The translations under genes and the position numbers were made by a program. A DNA stretch of 64,000 nucleotides from assembly GCF_000092065.1 (NCBI RefSeq), contig NC_009358.1:744001-808000 (forward strand), given 5' to 3'. Origin of the DNA: Ostreococcus lucimarinus CCE9901. Its lineage: Eukaryota; Chlorophyta; Mamiellophyceae; Mamiellales; Bathycoccaceae. This document shows, one piece after another, positions 27,033 to 36,564 of this stretch. Each line of letters starts with the position of its first letter. Position 1 is the first letter of the stretch. The notes below the pieces were generated by a model, which was given only the letters and a program-made list of their open reading frames with translations, ran no database searches and was not told where the DNA came from.

Positions 27033-27741
27033 TTAAAACGAAAGCGTTTGTAACTCGCGGTATAAACCCTGAAGCCGCCGTCGCCGCGCGTCCAACTCCG
27101 GCCGCCCGCTCGTCGTCGTCGCCGCCGCCGCTTCGCACTCCTCATCCGACGCGTCGTCCTCGTCGCATCGCGTTGCGTCGCGCGCACTCACCGACGCGGT
27201 CACACGTTCCTTCTCCACACACGCACCATCAGCTCGTTCACGCTTCAACCGCTCGACGTCTGCCGTCAGTCGCTCGACGTCCCTCGCGCGCGCCTCGCGT
27301 TCGGCGCGCAACGCCTCCCGCAGCGCGTCAACCTCTCCCCGCGTCGTCGTCATCGTCTCCGCGCTCACCAGCGTCGCGTTCCGCTGCACCGCATTCACGA
27401 CGAGTTCCAATAATCGATCCACTCTGGCGTCCATGCGCCGCTCAAACGCCGCGTGATCGAACGTCGTCGTCGTCGACGCGCCGCCGCCGCCGCGCGTCTC
27501 CTCCCTCGCGTCCCCGCCCGCGTCCTCCACCCGCGCCCGCACGCGCTCGACCACGTCCAGCGCCCCTGAAATCATCTCTTGATCTTCCTCTCGCGCGCAC
27601 TTGATGAGCTTGGCGAGCGCGTGCGTGCGCTGATGGCACTTTTCAACCGACATTTCAATCATTCGCAAGCGACGCTCGCGCGCGTCGTCTTCGCGCGCCT
27701 GCGCGTCTCGCGCGGCGCGCGCGCGGTCGTGGAGCTTATCT

Positions 27742-27776
<35 letters not shown>

Positions 27777-27818
27777 GCGCGCCGCGTCGTCGACGCCGTC
27801 GGGACCTGCCGGCGTCAT
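27033..27818 (-). CDS. Coiled-coil protein, unknown function
   Basis: 261 residues, not recognised. A Thr run near the N-terminus (ten Thr from residue ~16, encoded by a repeated acg triplet) precedes an ordered helical part (RLRMIEMSVEKCHQRTHALA) and a long heptad-rich region (DALREALRAEREARARDVER and onward to ~residue 205). The C-terminus has an acidic patch (RCDEDDASDEECE) and a conserved-looking end (LDARRRRLQGLYRELQTLSF). The organisation resembles kinetochore, centriole or trafficking adaptors, without any identifying motif. The ATG is 22 bp from the divergent UBX gene ATG. Confidence 0.55.
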
Positions 27819-27840
27819 AGTGTGACGCGTTCGTCGCGCG

Positions 27841-29193
27841 ATGGCGCCGCGCGACGTCCTCATCGCGACGTTCGCGAGCGTCACCGGGTGCGCGGACCTG
27901 CGGTACTGCTCGCGCGGGCTGAAGGTGCGCGCGAGGACGCGCGAGGACGCGCGAGGACGCGCGAGACGCGGATTAAAGATGACGATGGCGACGCGATGGT
28001 TTTCGAATTCAACGACGACGCGACGACGCGCGCGCGACGCGAGAGCGCGAGGACGCGAACGCTGACGAACGCCGCGACGATTCGATTGCAAACAGGCGTG
28101 TAACGACGATTTAGACGCGGCGGTGGACGCGTTCTACAACGGGACGCTGGACGCGCGCGCGGCGTCTCTCGACGACGACGACGACGACGAGATCGATCGA
28201 ACGCGAGCGACGCGCGACGGCGCGAGCGGCGATCGCGTGGGCCGAAGAGGCGAGAACGCGGACGATGCGATGGTGATCAGCGACGGCGAAGGGACCATGG
28301 ATGAGGATTCGGATGATTATTGGGACGACGACGGGTCGTCGCCGATCGATTTGATGGGCGAGGACGAGGACGACCCGAGTGACGCGCGGATCTTTGGAAA
28401 TTCGGCCACGGTGAACGCGCGGATGGGACAAGATGCGTGGGGGGGAGATGCGAGAACTCGGGCGCGGATGGAGACGAGAGATCGACTTGGGTTCGGTGGT
28501 GCGGGGGCGTCGGCGTTCCAGGCTCGCGACGGCGGCGACATCGATTTACCGGACGGCATCGATCGCGAGGAGGCGCGAATGTTAGAGGCGGCCATGTTGG
28601 GTGTGGCGTACATTCCACCAGATAACGCAACGGCGAGTAGAATGGCAGATTACGGGCCGAGCGCGCCGGCGCCGGCGAGTGTTTTGAACGCGCGGTCGAT
28701 CACGACGGAGACGGATCGAGCGTACGAAGAGTCGCTGCGGGCGGATCGAGAGAAAGAGGCGCAACGACGGGCGGAGAAAATCGCGAAGGAAATGATTGAG
28801 GCAGAAAAGGCACAGGCGGAGGCGCGAGAAAAAGCCGAAAGAGAGGCCGAGGAAGCGGCGCGCGCGAAAATCGCCGCCGACGCCGCCGAGGCGCTGCCGG
28901 ACGAACCCAACATCGGGGACGACGACGTGGTGAACATTGCGTTTAGATTACCGGACGGTTCACGCGTGATGCGCCGATTTCTATCATCACACAGCGCACG
29001 AGCGCTGTTTTTGTTTATCGACGGTTACGAGAAGCTCCATGCTGGTAGTTCTCGGCTCGCTGTCGAGCCAGGGACGTACAGACTCGTCGCGCAACATCCT
29101 CGTCGGGTCATAGAAAGCGACGACGCGGGGACTATCGCGGAAGCGGGAATCACGCACAAGCAAGAGGCGCTGATGATTGACTTGCTCGGTTAG
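27841..29193 (+). CDS. UBA-UBX domain protein (p97/CDC48 adaptor), two exons
   Basis: Spliced gene, 393 residues: exon 1 27841-27924, intron 27925-28095 (171 bp, GTGCGCGCGAGG...ttgcaaacag, CTGAC 38 bp before the acceptor), exon 2 28096-29193. Splicing rebuilds a UBA-like domain over residues 1-45: LIATFASVTGCADLRYCSRG from exon 1 and ACNDDLDAAVDAFYNG from exon 2. An acidic disordered region, UIM-like helix (EEARMLEAAMLG), charged coiled coil (EKEAQRRAEKIAKEMIEAEK) and C-terminal UBX domain (NIAFRLPDGSRVMRRFLSS to the end) follow. The architecture is that of PUX/FAF/UBXD7 adaptors linking ubiquitinated cargo to CDC48/p97. The intron contains a tandem cgcgaggacg repeat. Confidence 0.88.
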
Positions 29194-29263
29194 ACTGTGA
29201 ACGCGATTAGCTATGCATTTTTATTAAAGTTCATCGAACGATATGCATGCACTATGCTTCCTA

Positions 29264-30718
29264 TTAATCTACTTTATCGCCGTGGCGGTTGAACACATCT
29301 CTCGGATTACTCCCCGGCATGACTCCGGGAGGTAACATGAACGATGTGATGGCCGCCACGATTGCGACTGTTGAATAGCCGATGAACACGATGTTGGTGT
29401 CGTGATACGATGCCCAATATGTCGTCACAAATGCCCCTCCCCGCGCGGCCATGTTCGCCCAACTGTGTCCCGTGGCGCGCACTTGCGTTGGATACGCCTC
29501 CGGAGAGATTAGCCAAGTGAGATTCCCTGCAATTGTCGCGCAAAGTCTCGCCAACATTGCAAAAACTACCATGATCACGTCGGGAACGTCTGTAATGATG
29601 ACTGGGAACGTCAACGCGAAGCCAGCAAAGAAGAAACTCATCAACTTTGAGCGACTGTAAATTTGAACGCAAAATAACGCCAAAAAGTTTGCCAAGAGTT
29701 CTCCGGCGCAAGACGCAAAGAGCGCCCAGTACGGGTACTCCGTCGACATTTCGGTCGTCTTTTTGTTCTTACCGTCCGCGAGCACTAAGAACGCTCGCGG
29801 CAAATAGAGCACGATTCCATAATAGATGAAGGTTTGCGCAAAGCTCACGATCCAAACCATCACCGTGCGCGCCGAATTCCCATCCTTGAACAACAGCGTC
29901 ACGTCCAGCGAGGCGTGCTCTTCCACCTCTAGCTCCATCTCTCCTAAGTCCACATCATTCATTTTTGCCGCTTTTGCAAGTATTTGCTCAGCCTCCTTGC
30001 GTCTGCCTTTGATGACGAGCCAGTTCGGGCTCTCGTCGACCCAATACAAACCGATGGAGCTCAAAAGCGGTGGAATCGCGCAGTACAAGCACAACATTCG
30101 CCAACCCTGACTCTCGAGCGTCGTCGCCGCTATCTGGAGCGTCATGAACGACCCGACCGTCCACCAAATCCACAATCCCATCATCACAACTCCCCGACTC
30201 GTGTTCGGACAAAACTCGCACAACAAATCGTACGGCACGCTGAAACCGCCGATGCCGACGCCGCACCCGAACCGAAACAATATCAACTGCGTCGACGATT
30301 GACTAAACGCCGAGGCGATCCCGAACGCAGTGACGAGGAACACACCCAACGCGAACGCCGGCCGTCGGCCCACGGCGTCGGCGATGAGCCCGAACAGCAC
30401 GCACCCCGCGACTTCGCCCAGGAACACGCTCCCCGCGATGTCATCCGCCTTCGCGGCGCTCAGTCCCCACTCCCGCTTACATTCGATCGTCAAGAACGAC
30501 AACAGATTTACCTCTATGCTCTCCGCCATGATGCACAGCCCGCAGACGCAGAACAGCCGCCACTGGTACGTCGACCAACCGAGCGCGTCTTTCATTTCCG
30601 CGACCGAGCGTTGCGTCGCCGACTGCGAATCGACGCGCGAGAGCGTCGCCGACCGCGGTTCGCTCGCCGAGCCGTCGGCGACGCCATCGTCGTCGTTCGT
30701 CGCGCCGGGGCGTTGCAT
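29264..30718 (-). CDS. Major facilitator transporter (SV2/SVOP, phosphate/sugar-like)
   Basis: 484 residues with 12 hydrophobic segments. N-terminus is polar; MFS signatures are visible: GEVAGCVLFGLIADAVGRRP (loop 2-3 D-x-x-G-R-R), FRFGCGVGIGGFSVPYDLLC, YWVDESPNWLVIKGRRKEAE after TM6, and YPTQVRATGHSWANMAARGG near TM10-11. The PE/SP-W-L-V and YPT-x-R-A-T-G motifs belong to the organic-ion/SV2-like branch of MFS. Substrate unknown. Start set at ATG 30718 (MQRPGATND). Confidence 0.82.
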   Translation of the reverse strand: MQRPGATNDDDGVADGSASEPRSATLSRVDSQSATQRSVAEMKDALGWSTYQWRLFCVCGLCIMAESIEVNLLSFLTIECKREWGLSAAKADDIAGSVFLGEVAGCVLFGLIADAVGRRPAFALGVFLVTAFGIASAFSQSSTQLILFRFGCGVGIGGFSVPYDLLCEFCPNTSRGVVMMGLWIWWTVGSFMTLQIAATTLESQGWRMLCLYCAIPPLLSSIGLYWVDESPNWLVIKGRRKEAEQILAKAAKMNDVDLGEMELEVEEHASLDVTLLFKDGNSARTVMVWIVSFAQTFIYYGIVLYLPRAFLVLADGKNKKTTEMSTEYPYWALFASCAGELLANFLALFCVQIYSRSKLMSFFFAGFALTFPVIITDVPDVIMVVFAMLARLCATIAGNLTWLISPEAYPTQVRATGHSWANMAARGGAFVTTYWASYHDTNIVFIGYSTVAIVAAITSFMLPPGVMPGSNPRDVFNRHGDKVD

Positions 30719-30927
30719 GGCGCGACGCTCCGCGCGCGCGCGGCGATGGCGTCGGCGTAACACCCTGGCGCTAGGACGCAACCACGGTCAAACACGGATC
30801 ACTCGTGACGAAACGCCGAAAAGGGCGCTTTTAACGCCGTCGACGCGACGCGTCGGTGACGACGCGGCGGTGGCGGGCGCGGGAAAGCGTGCGCTAACTC
30901 TAATGTGACCTACACGCGCGATTGGCG

Positions 30928-31905
30928 CTACCTATGACGACAGGGGGTCGTGGCGTCGACGCTACGCGCGTCGGGGGGCTCGGGACAGAGCATGTGTCCC
31001 ATGATGGGGACGCATTTGTCTCGGCACGCCCCGTACGCGACGCCGCGGACGCGAAAGTCGCGCGGTCGAGACGCGCCGATCCATATTTCGGCGATCGACG
31101 TCGGAGTGATCCCGAGGGTGTGCGCCCAGGCTAAGAGTTTGGGCGCGGCGCAATCCGCGCACCCGCACGGAAGCGCGGCGACGGGCGGATGAAACACGTC
31201 GCGAAGCGGACGAACTTGTCCACCGAGGCTCGGTAATTTATAACCTTCCCAGATTTTATCCTGCAACGCGCGCGATAAGGCTTTGCGCTCGGACTTCATG
31301 TCGTCGATGCGAGCGCGCAAGCGCGCCAAGATTTCGAGTTTCGGCGCGACGGCGGCGTCGCGCGCTTTCTTCAACGTCGACATCGCTCGTTTCGACGCGC
31401 GACTCTCTTCATCCAGCGTTTCGACGATCGCATCGCTCGCCCCGTCCGCTCTGGCTCTTCGTCTCGCCTCTTTCGCGCGTTTCGCCTCCGCCGCGAGCGC
31501 TTTCGCCTCGTCGTCTCGCGCCGCCGTCGCCTCGCGCACCTCGGCGCGCGTCATCCTCTCCTCCATCTCCGCCTTCGCGATGCGCTCGCTCAGCGCCTTT
31601 ATTTTCCCGTGTTCACTCTTGTAATACGCCGTATCGTGCGTCAGCTCCCCCACCGGCGGCGCCCATCCCTCGACTCTCCACTCGCCGAACAGTTGTCCGC
31701 TAAACGCCTTCAGCGTCACCCGCTCGCCCGTCGTCTTCCGCCTCCCCACCAGCGCGCCGATCATCTTCCCTCCCTCCGCCGTCTCTAAATATTTCGCATC
31801 GAACCGCGCGTCCGCGACCGTCGCGTCGTAATCCATCCTTCCGCTCGCCCGTATCCTCTCCGCGACGTCTCGCGCCGCCGCCTCCGCCTCCGCCGTCCTC
31901 GCCAT
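30928..31905 (-). CDS. Conserved Cys-rich protein, resembles an RluA-associated extension
   Basis: 325 residues. The N-terminal part has GKMIGALVGRRKTTGERVTL followed by KAFSGQLFGEWRVEGWAPP; the middle is a long charged coiled coil (about residues 100-215); the C-terminal part has GYKLPSLGGQVRPL, then PCGCADCAAPKLLAWAHTL, IAEIWIG and YGACRDKCVPIMGHMLC. The C-terminal block with C-x-C-x-x-C-A-A-P-K-L and a later C-x-x-x-C is likely metal binding. From memory, both ends resemble a module found next to RluA-type pseudouridine synthases in some bacteria, but no synthase domain is present. Function unknown. ATG 31905 overlaps the divergent bilin reductase ATG. Confidence 0.7.
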   Translation of the reverse strand: MARTAEAEAAARDVAERIRASGRMDYDATVADARFDAKYLETAEGGKMIGALVGRRKTTGERVTLKAFSGQLFGEWRVEGWAPPVGELTHDTAYYKSEHGKIKALSERIAKAEMEERMTRAEVREATAARDDEAKALAAEAKRAKEARRRARADGASDAIVETLDEESRASKRAMSTLKKARDAAVAPKLEILARLRARIDDMKSERKALSRALQDKIWEGYKLPSLGGQVRPLRDVFHPPVAALPCGCADCAAPKLLAWAHTLGITPTSIAEIWIGASRPRDFRVRGVAYGACRDKCVPIMGHMLCPEPPDARSVDATTPCRHR

Positions 31906-33142
31906 GGCGTGTTCGCGTCCGCACCGCGCGCACGTCCCTCGACACGCGCGCGCGCGGTCGGTGTCGTCGTCGATCTCATCGCGCATCTTTCGCGCGTGTC
32001 GTTCCGCCGCGCGCGCGTTCGCGCGTCCCGCGGCGCGCGGTTCGTTCGTCGGTTCGTTCGTCGCGCGCGCGTTCGGTCGCGCCGTCGTCGCCGCGCGCGT
32101 CGCACGCGCGCGCCGGTCGCGCGCGCGCGTCGCCGACGCGTTCGCGAGCGCGCGCGCGCCGCGCGCGAGGCGCATCGCGCGGCAGCGCGCGCGCGCGACG
32201 GCGCGCGCGCGCGCGAGGGCGCGCGCGGCGACGGCGCCGACGCGCGCGCGGCGGCGCGAGGCGTCGAGCGCGCGCGCGCGCGACGACGCGCGGCGACGAC
32301 GCGCGACGCCGAAGATTCGCGTCGACGGCGACCGCGGGGCGCGGACGCGCGCGCGCGCGACGACGCTCGCGTGGCGAGGCGCCGAACGCGCGCCCGAGGG
32401 CTCGACGACGCGGCGCGCGGCGGAGGCGTTCGTCGCGCGATGGGAAGCGGCGGGGGCGAGGGCGAGCGCGCTGCCGGCGGCGATGACGTCGATGCGGCCG
32501 GGAAAAGACGCGGAGGCGAAGCTGTCGGTGGAGAACGCGGTGTACGAGAGCGACGTGTTTCGTAAGATGCACTGCGAGCTGGCGTGGGGCGACGGTGGGT
32601 TCGAGGTGCTGCACGTGGTGATGTATCCGTGGGCGGAGCGCGCGGCGCCGGTGTTCGCGGCGGACGTCGTCGGCTTCGGCGGACGCGTGTCGCTGTGCAT
32701 CGCCGACGTCGCGCCGGTGACGAAAGATTTGAGCCTGCCGAGATCTTACGTCGACGCGCTCGCGCCCGAGCTCGAACGCGCGCTCGGGGACGGGTTGACG
32801 CGACGCGAGCTCCCGGACTGGGGCCGCGCGATTCTCGGCCCGTTGTGCCTGTGCGTCGGTCCCAAAGTCGGCGACGACGCCCGAGCCGACGTCGACGCCT
32901 TCTTCCGCTACGCTTTCAAGCTTCACGACGCCAACTGCGCGCTCGCGAGCGCGCCCGAACTCATTCTTCCGAGCGATTCCTCCGTCGCGCTCGACGCCCA
33001 GGTTCGATTTTGCGAGCGTCAGCTCGAAAACGTCAAGACTCGCAGAGCGCTCGAGCGCGCCTTCGGCGTCGATCTCACCGATCGTTACATGCGTCAGGTC
33101 TTATTCGACGTCACCCCGTCCACGCCGCGCCGGCCGTCGTGA
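31904..33142 (+). CDS. Ferredoxin-dependent bilin reductase, PcyA/HY2-like, plastid
   Basis: 412 residues from ATG 31904. The first ~190 residues are Arg/Ala/Ser-rich and at least partly a chloroplast transit peptide; the true start may be further downstream (next in-frame ATG near 32482). The catalytic domain contains SDVFRKMHCELAWGDGGFEV, VLHVVMYPWAERAAPVFAAD and VSLCIADVAPV. The Glu (HCEL), His (VLHVV) and Asp (FAADVV) positions correspond to the PcyA catalytic residues Glu76/His88/Asp105. The C-terminal half is helical (EKxx, LFDVTPSTPRRPS end). The enzyme family reduces biliverdin to phycocyanobilin or phytochromobilin with ferredoxin. No heme oxygenase or phytochrome is in this window. 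Confidence 0.83.
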   Translation: MACSRPHRAHVPRHARARSVSSSISSRIFRACRSAARAFARPAARGSFVGSFVARAFGRAVVAARVARARRSRARVADAFASARAPRARRIARQRARATARARARARAATAPTRARRREASSARARDDARRRRATPKIRVDGDRGARTRARATTLAWRGAERAPEGSTTRRAAEAFVARWEAAGARASALPAAMTSMRPGKDAEAKLSVENAVYESDVFRKMHCELAWGDGGFEVLHVVMYPWAERAAPVFAADVVGFGGRVSLCIADVAPVTKDLSLPRSYVDALAPELERALGDGLTRRELPDWGRAILGPLCLCVGPKVGDDARADVDAFFRYAFKLHDANCALASAPELILPSDSSVALDAQVRFCERQLENVKTRRALERAFGVDLTDRYMRQVLFDVTPSTPRRPS

Positions 33143-33243
33143 CTCTCGCCGCGACGTTGTATTTATTACGCCCCTCCCCGTCTCGCCCGCGGCGTCTCGC
33201 GTTTATTTTCGTAACACCTTTCGCGATCCCACACATCGCGACG

Positions 33244-34842
33244 ATGGCGTCGAGCGAGCGCACGCCCTTGCGCTCCGACCGCGAGTCCACGCGATCGGTG
33301 TTCGCGTTCTCACCGTCGCGCGCGCGCGGGCGCGACGCCGCCGAGCCGCGCGCGGCGACGGTCGACGTCGACCCGAGCGCGGACGCAACACCCTCCGCGA
33401 GCTACGCGCGCTGGCCGCGACGCCGAGGGTACTCGATCGCCGTCCTCTGGTTCGTCGCGCTGACGCTGTGCGGGGCGGTGTTGTACGCGGTCGAACCGTC
33501 GTCGAGCGCGGCGAGCGCGCCGGCGAGCGCGACGCCGGCGAGCGCGAGCGAGGAGACGACGAGACTGGCGACGACGACGAGCGGGACGACGGCGACGAGC
33601 GGAACGACGGCGGCGAGGACGACGACGGACGGCGCGACGGATGGAACGTTGACGTTTGCGCCGGCGACGAATGAGACGACGACGACGGACGGGACGACGA
33701 CGGATGGGACGAGCGCGAGCGCGGCGACGCCGCTGACGGTGGATTGGGGCGAGGTGTTGCAGCCGGCGGGCGACGAACCGGCGACGACTGTTTCGTTGGA
33801 TGGCGAGCCGACGCCGACGTTTTCGGCGACGCCGACGCCGCCATCGCCGGCACCGATACCACCGCCCGAACCGCCGGCACCGCCGCCGGCGTTGAGCCTG
33901 TTGACGAGACATTTATTCTCGCCGAGCGCGTTCGCGCTCGGCGTCGTCGAGCGCTGCGCGGCGTGGACGACGCCCGCTTCGTGCTTGGGAGATAAGGATC
34001 TGTACGGATGCACGTGGACGGGGGTGGCGTGTCAGGTAGGGTGCGCCACGTTTGAGAGTCAAATCGGGTGCGACACGCAGGGCAGTCTGTGCGCGTTCGA
34101 TCAAGACGCCGGCGTGTGTTCGTTCGCGACGCACGGGTGCGCGGCGTACCGGGACATCGCGTCGTGCACCACGGCGGGCGGCGCGTGCGACTGGTCGGAA
34201 GGCACGTGTTTCGACATCGCGCGGGCGAACATCGTCTGCCACGCGACGTCACAGGAGGAGTGCAGAAGAGATCCAGCCGTGCCCATCGCGGAGCAGATAC
34301 CGTGCACGTGGCACGTCGAGGAGACGATTGAAATCGCCGACGCGCGCGTGTACACGGGCGCAGACGCCGCGGCTCCGAACTCGACCGGCCTGTGCGTGGC
34401 CGAACGTCGTTGCGCCGTGTTCACGAACAGTCACGATTGCGCGCAGTTATCGCCGCGATGCGTGTTCAATTTCGACCAAGGCGCGTGCGTCTCCTCGAGG
34501 CGCGTGCGCGAACAGCACAGACTGTGTTCGCCCAACGCCGACGAGCGCCATCGCTCGTGCCGCGAAGACCCTCAAACGGGCGGCGCCACATTTTGCAACT
34601 TCAGTTTTGGCCCCGCCGCTGGTTTCTGTCAGCGTTGCGGCGCCTTCGCGAGCGCCGACGCGTGCGACGCCCTCTTCAGCGATCGCGGCGCGCGCCGCTG
34701 CCGCGCCAAGTGCTTTCCGGACGAACCCATCCCGGCGCGCCTTCGCGATCACACGACGTACGAATATCCCGCCGGATATCCGACGTACGAATATCCCGCC
34801 GGATATCCCACCAACGTCACGCGACGCTCGCCGTCGCTTTAG
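33244..34842 (+). CDS. Type II membrane protein with mucin-like stalk and Cys-rich repeats
   Basis: 532 residues, not a recognised family. Order: ~58 polar cytosolic residues; one transmembrane anchor (YSIAVLWFVALTLCGAVLYA, ~60-80); a Thr/Ser/Ala stalk (~85-190) likely O-glycosylated; a Pro-rich hinge (PSPAPIPPPEPPAPPP); then about six Cys modules of 35-50 residues (pattern C-x(5-7)-C-x(6-8)-C-x-W/F-x(5)-C, for example CAAYRDIASCTTAGGACDW) resembling PSI-like repeats. It ends in two copies of TYEYPAGYP. The form suggests a cell-surface or secretory-pathway adhesion or scale-associated protein; this is inference. Confidence 0.7.
   Translation: MASSERTPLRSDRESTRSVFAFSPSRARGRDAAEPRAATVDVDPSADATPSASYARWPRRRGYSIAVLWFVALTLCGAVLYAVEPSSSAASAPASATPASASEETTRLATTTSGTTATSGTTAARTTTDGATDGTLTFAPATNETTTTDGTTTDGTSASAATPLTVDWGEVLQPAGDEPATTVSLDGEPTPTFSATPTPPSPAPIPPPEPPAPPPALSLLTRHLFSPSAFALGVVERCAAWTTPASCLGDKDLYGCTWTGVACQVGCATFESQIGCDTQGSLCAFDQDAGVCSFATHGCAAYRDIASCTTAGGACDWSEGTCFDIARANIVCHATSQEECRRDPAVPIAEQIPCTWHVEETIEIADARVYTGADAAAPNSTGLCVAERRCAVFTNSHDCAQLSPRCVFNFDQGACVSSRRVREQHRLCSPNADERHRSCREDPQTGGATFCNFSFGPAAGFCQRCGAFASADACDALFSDRGARRCRAKCFPDEPIPARLRDHTTYEYPAGYPTYEYPAGYPTNVTRRSPSL
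34755..34808 (+). repeat. 27-bp tandem duplication in the coding end of the surface protein
   Basis: The unit beginning gacgtacgaatatcccgcc occurs at 34755-34781 and 34782-34808 without visible difference, encoding TYEYPAGYP twice just before the C-terminus. It keeps frame, and its perfect identity suggests it is recent. Confidence 0.85.
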
Positions 34843-34992
34843 CGCCTCACTCTAGCCTTGTAGTCTGCGCGCGCGACTCGCGTTCGTCCTCGCCGCGCGA
34901 CGCCGACGCCCCCGAACCGCGCGCGTCGCGTCCCTCGCCCCGCGGCGCGCGTTACACGTCGACGCGTCGACGCGCGGCGCGCCCGCGGGACG

Positions 34993-35128
34993 ATGAAACG
35001 ACGATCGAGCGAAGACGCGGCCGACGCGGACGCGAGCGAGACGCCGAGCGCGGGCAAACGCGCGCGCGCGACGACGGCGACGATCGCCGAGAATCCGACG
35101 GGCGACGACGACGTGCGTGGAGACGCGC

Positions 35129-35165
<37 letters not shown>

Positions 35166-36509
35166 ACGGCGCGATGGCCGCCGAACCGCGACGCGCGCGC
35201 GGGACGAACGCGCGACGACGACGACGGTCGGGAACGCGTCGCGTCGGATCGCGCGCGAGCGAAGGCGCGAACGGCGCGTTTAAAGAAGAGACGCGCGCGA
35301 CGGATTCGACGCGCGCGCGGAACGCGGTGACTGACGACGCGCGCGAATGTGAACGTTGATGCATAGAAATCGAACGCGAAGTCGAACCGCAGGAGCTCGC
35401 GGACGTCGAACGCCGAGCCGGAGGCGGCGGCGGAGAAGGCGAACGGGAAACCCGCCGGCAAGGCGAAGACGAAGGCGAACGGAAACGGGAAGGGCGCGAC
35501 GAAAGGAGGTGCGCGCGTCGACGATCGCGCGATTCGCGCGTTTTGAGTGATGATGCGTGACGGGGGACTGACGATAGGACGGTGTTTCGACGCGATCGTA
35601 GACGACGTGACGAGCGTTGACTATCGCGAGGGCGAGTCGCTCGCGGCGCACTTGAAGCTCGACGAGGGCGTGCTCGATGTGTGCATTCCCGCCGAGGCTA
35701 CGTCGACCGCGAATCAGCACTTGCGCACGAGGCAGTTGTGGGGCACGGATGTTTACACGGCGGATTCCGATATCGTCGCCGTGCTCACGCACACTGGATA
35801 TTATCGTCCGAGCGGCGTCATGCCGCCGAATCTCGGCGCGGTGCGCGCCGTCATTCGAGCGACGCCGCACCCGGAAGATGGCTATCCCTCGACGAGTCGT
35901 AACGGTATTCGATCGCGATCGTGGGGACACATCAAAGAAGGGTGCGGATTTGTCGTCGAGAGCGCGCGGGCGGTGACGAGCTCTGGCGTCGAAATCGACT
36001 TGACGCCGAACACGATGCGTCGCAAGGTTTCGCCAACGTTTTTCCCGATTGAGAAGGAGCACGTCGTGCACACGCGTAATTCTGCGGCTAACGCCACGGG
36101 TAAGAAGGGTTTGATTCGTGAAGTGACGATTCAGTACAATTTATGCAACGAACCGTGGATGAAGTACAGCGTCAGCCTCGTCGCAGATCAAGGCTTCAAG
36201 AGATCGCAGTGGACGTGCGCGCGACTTCGCCGGGAAGTCTTGTACGTCGAGACGCATCACAAGAGGTACGAGTTGAGCTGCGTGCCTGGAAAGGATGGTG
36301 AAGAGAGTAGATTCAGATGGGCCGCGAGTAAGAAGCCGCTCCCGCTTGATAAGACGCGCGAAGTGGGAGTGCCGTTGCCGAAGGCGCACGTCGACGTCGC
36401 CGCCGACGATTTGCGCTGGGACGAGATTCATTGGGGATCGAACTCGGTGATCATTCGCGACAAGGAGTACCAGCTCGCGCGCTTACAATACCTTCCGCGC
36501 GGTAAGTGA
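34993..36509 (+). CDS. Rxt3-domain protein (Rpd3L/Sin3 histone-deacetylase complex type), three exons
   Basis: Spliced gene, 389 residues: exons 34993-35112, 35367-35508 and 35602-36509; introns 254 and 93 bp, donors GTGCGTGG and GTGCGCGCG, acceptors GCATAG and CGTAG, both with GACTGAC 34-39 bp upstream of the acceptor. Exons 1-2 encode a basic, disordered nuclear-type region (MKRRSSEDAADADASETPSA; Lys/Asn/Gly-rich exon 2). Exon 3 contains the Rxt3-type block LWGTDVYTADSDIVAVLTHT and SRNGIRSRSWGHIKEGCGF, where WGTDVY and SRSWG are the recognisable family motifs. The remaining ~180 residues are strand-rich. Yeast Rxt3 is a subunit of the large Rpd3 deacetylase complex; a chromatin role here is inferred. 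Confidence 0.78.
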
Positions 36510-36564
36510 GGTCACTAGAAGAAATACACGCCCTTGAAAATACAATCTTATTAAAGTCTAGACT

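Noticed and set aside
32584-33243. Upstream 220 codons in the frame of the Cys-rich surface protein
   Set aside because: They overlap the bilin reductase gene in another frame and have no ATG-based start; the TM-anchored protein starts naturally at 33244.
35547-35601. Unspliced start of the Rxt3-domain gene just upstream of exon 3
   Set aside because: The segment carries the GACTGAC branch element and CGTAG acceptor, and the two upstream exons join in frame with typical donors, so it is better read as intron.
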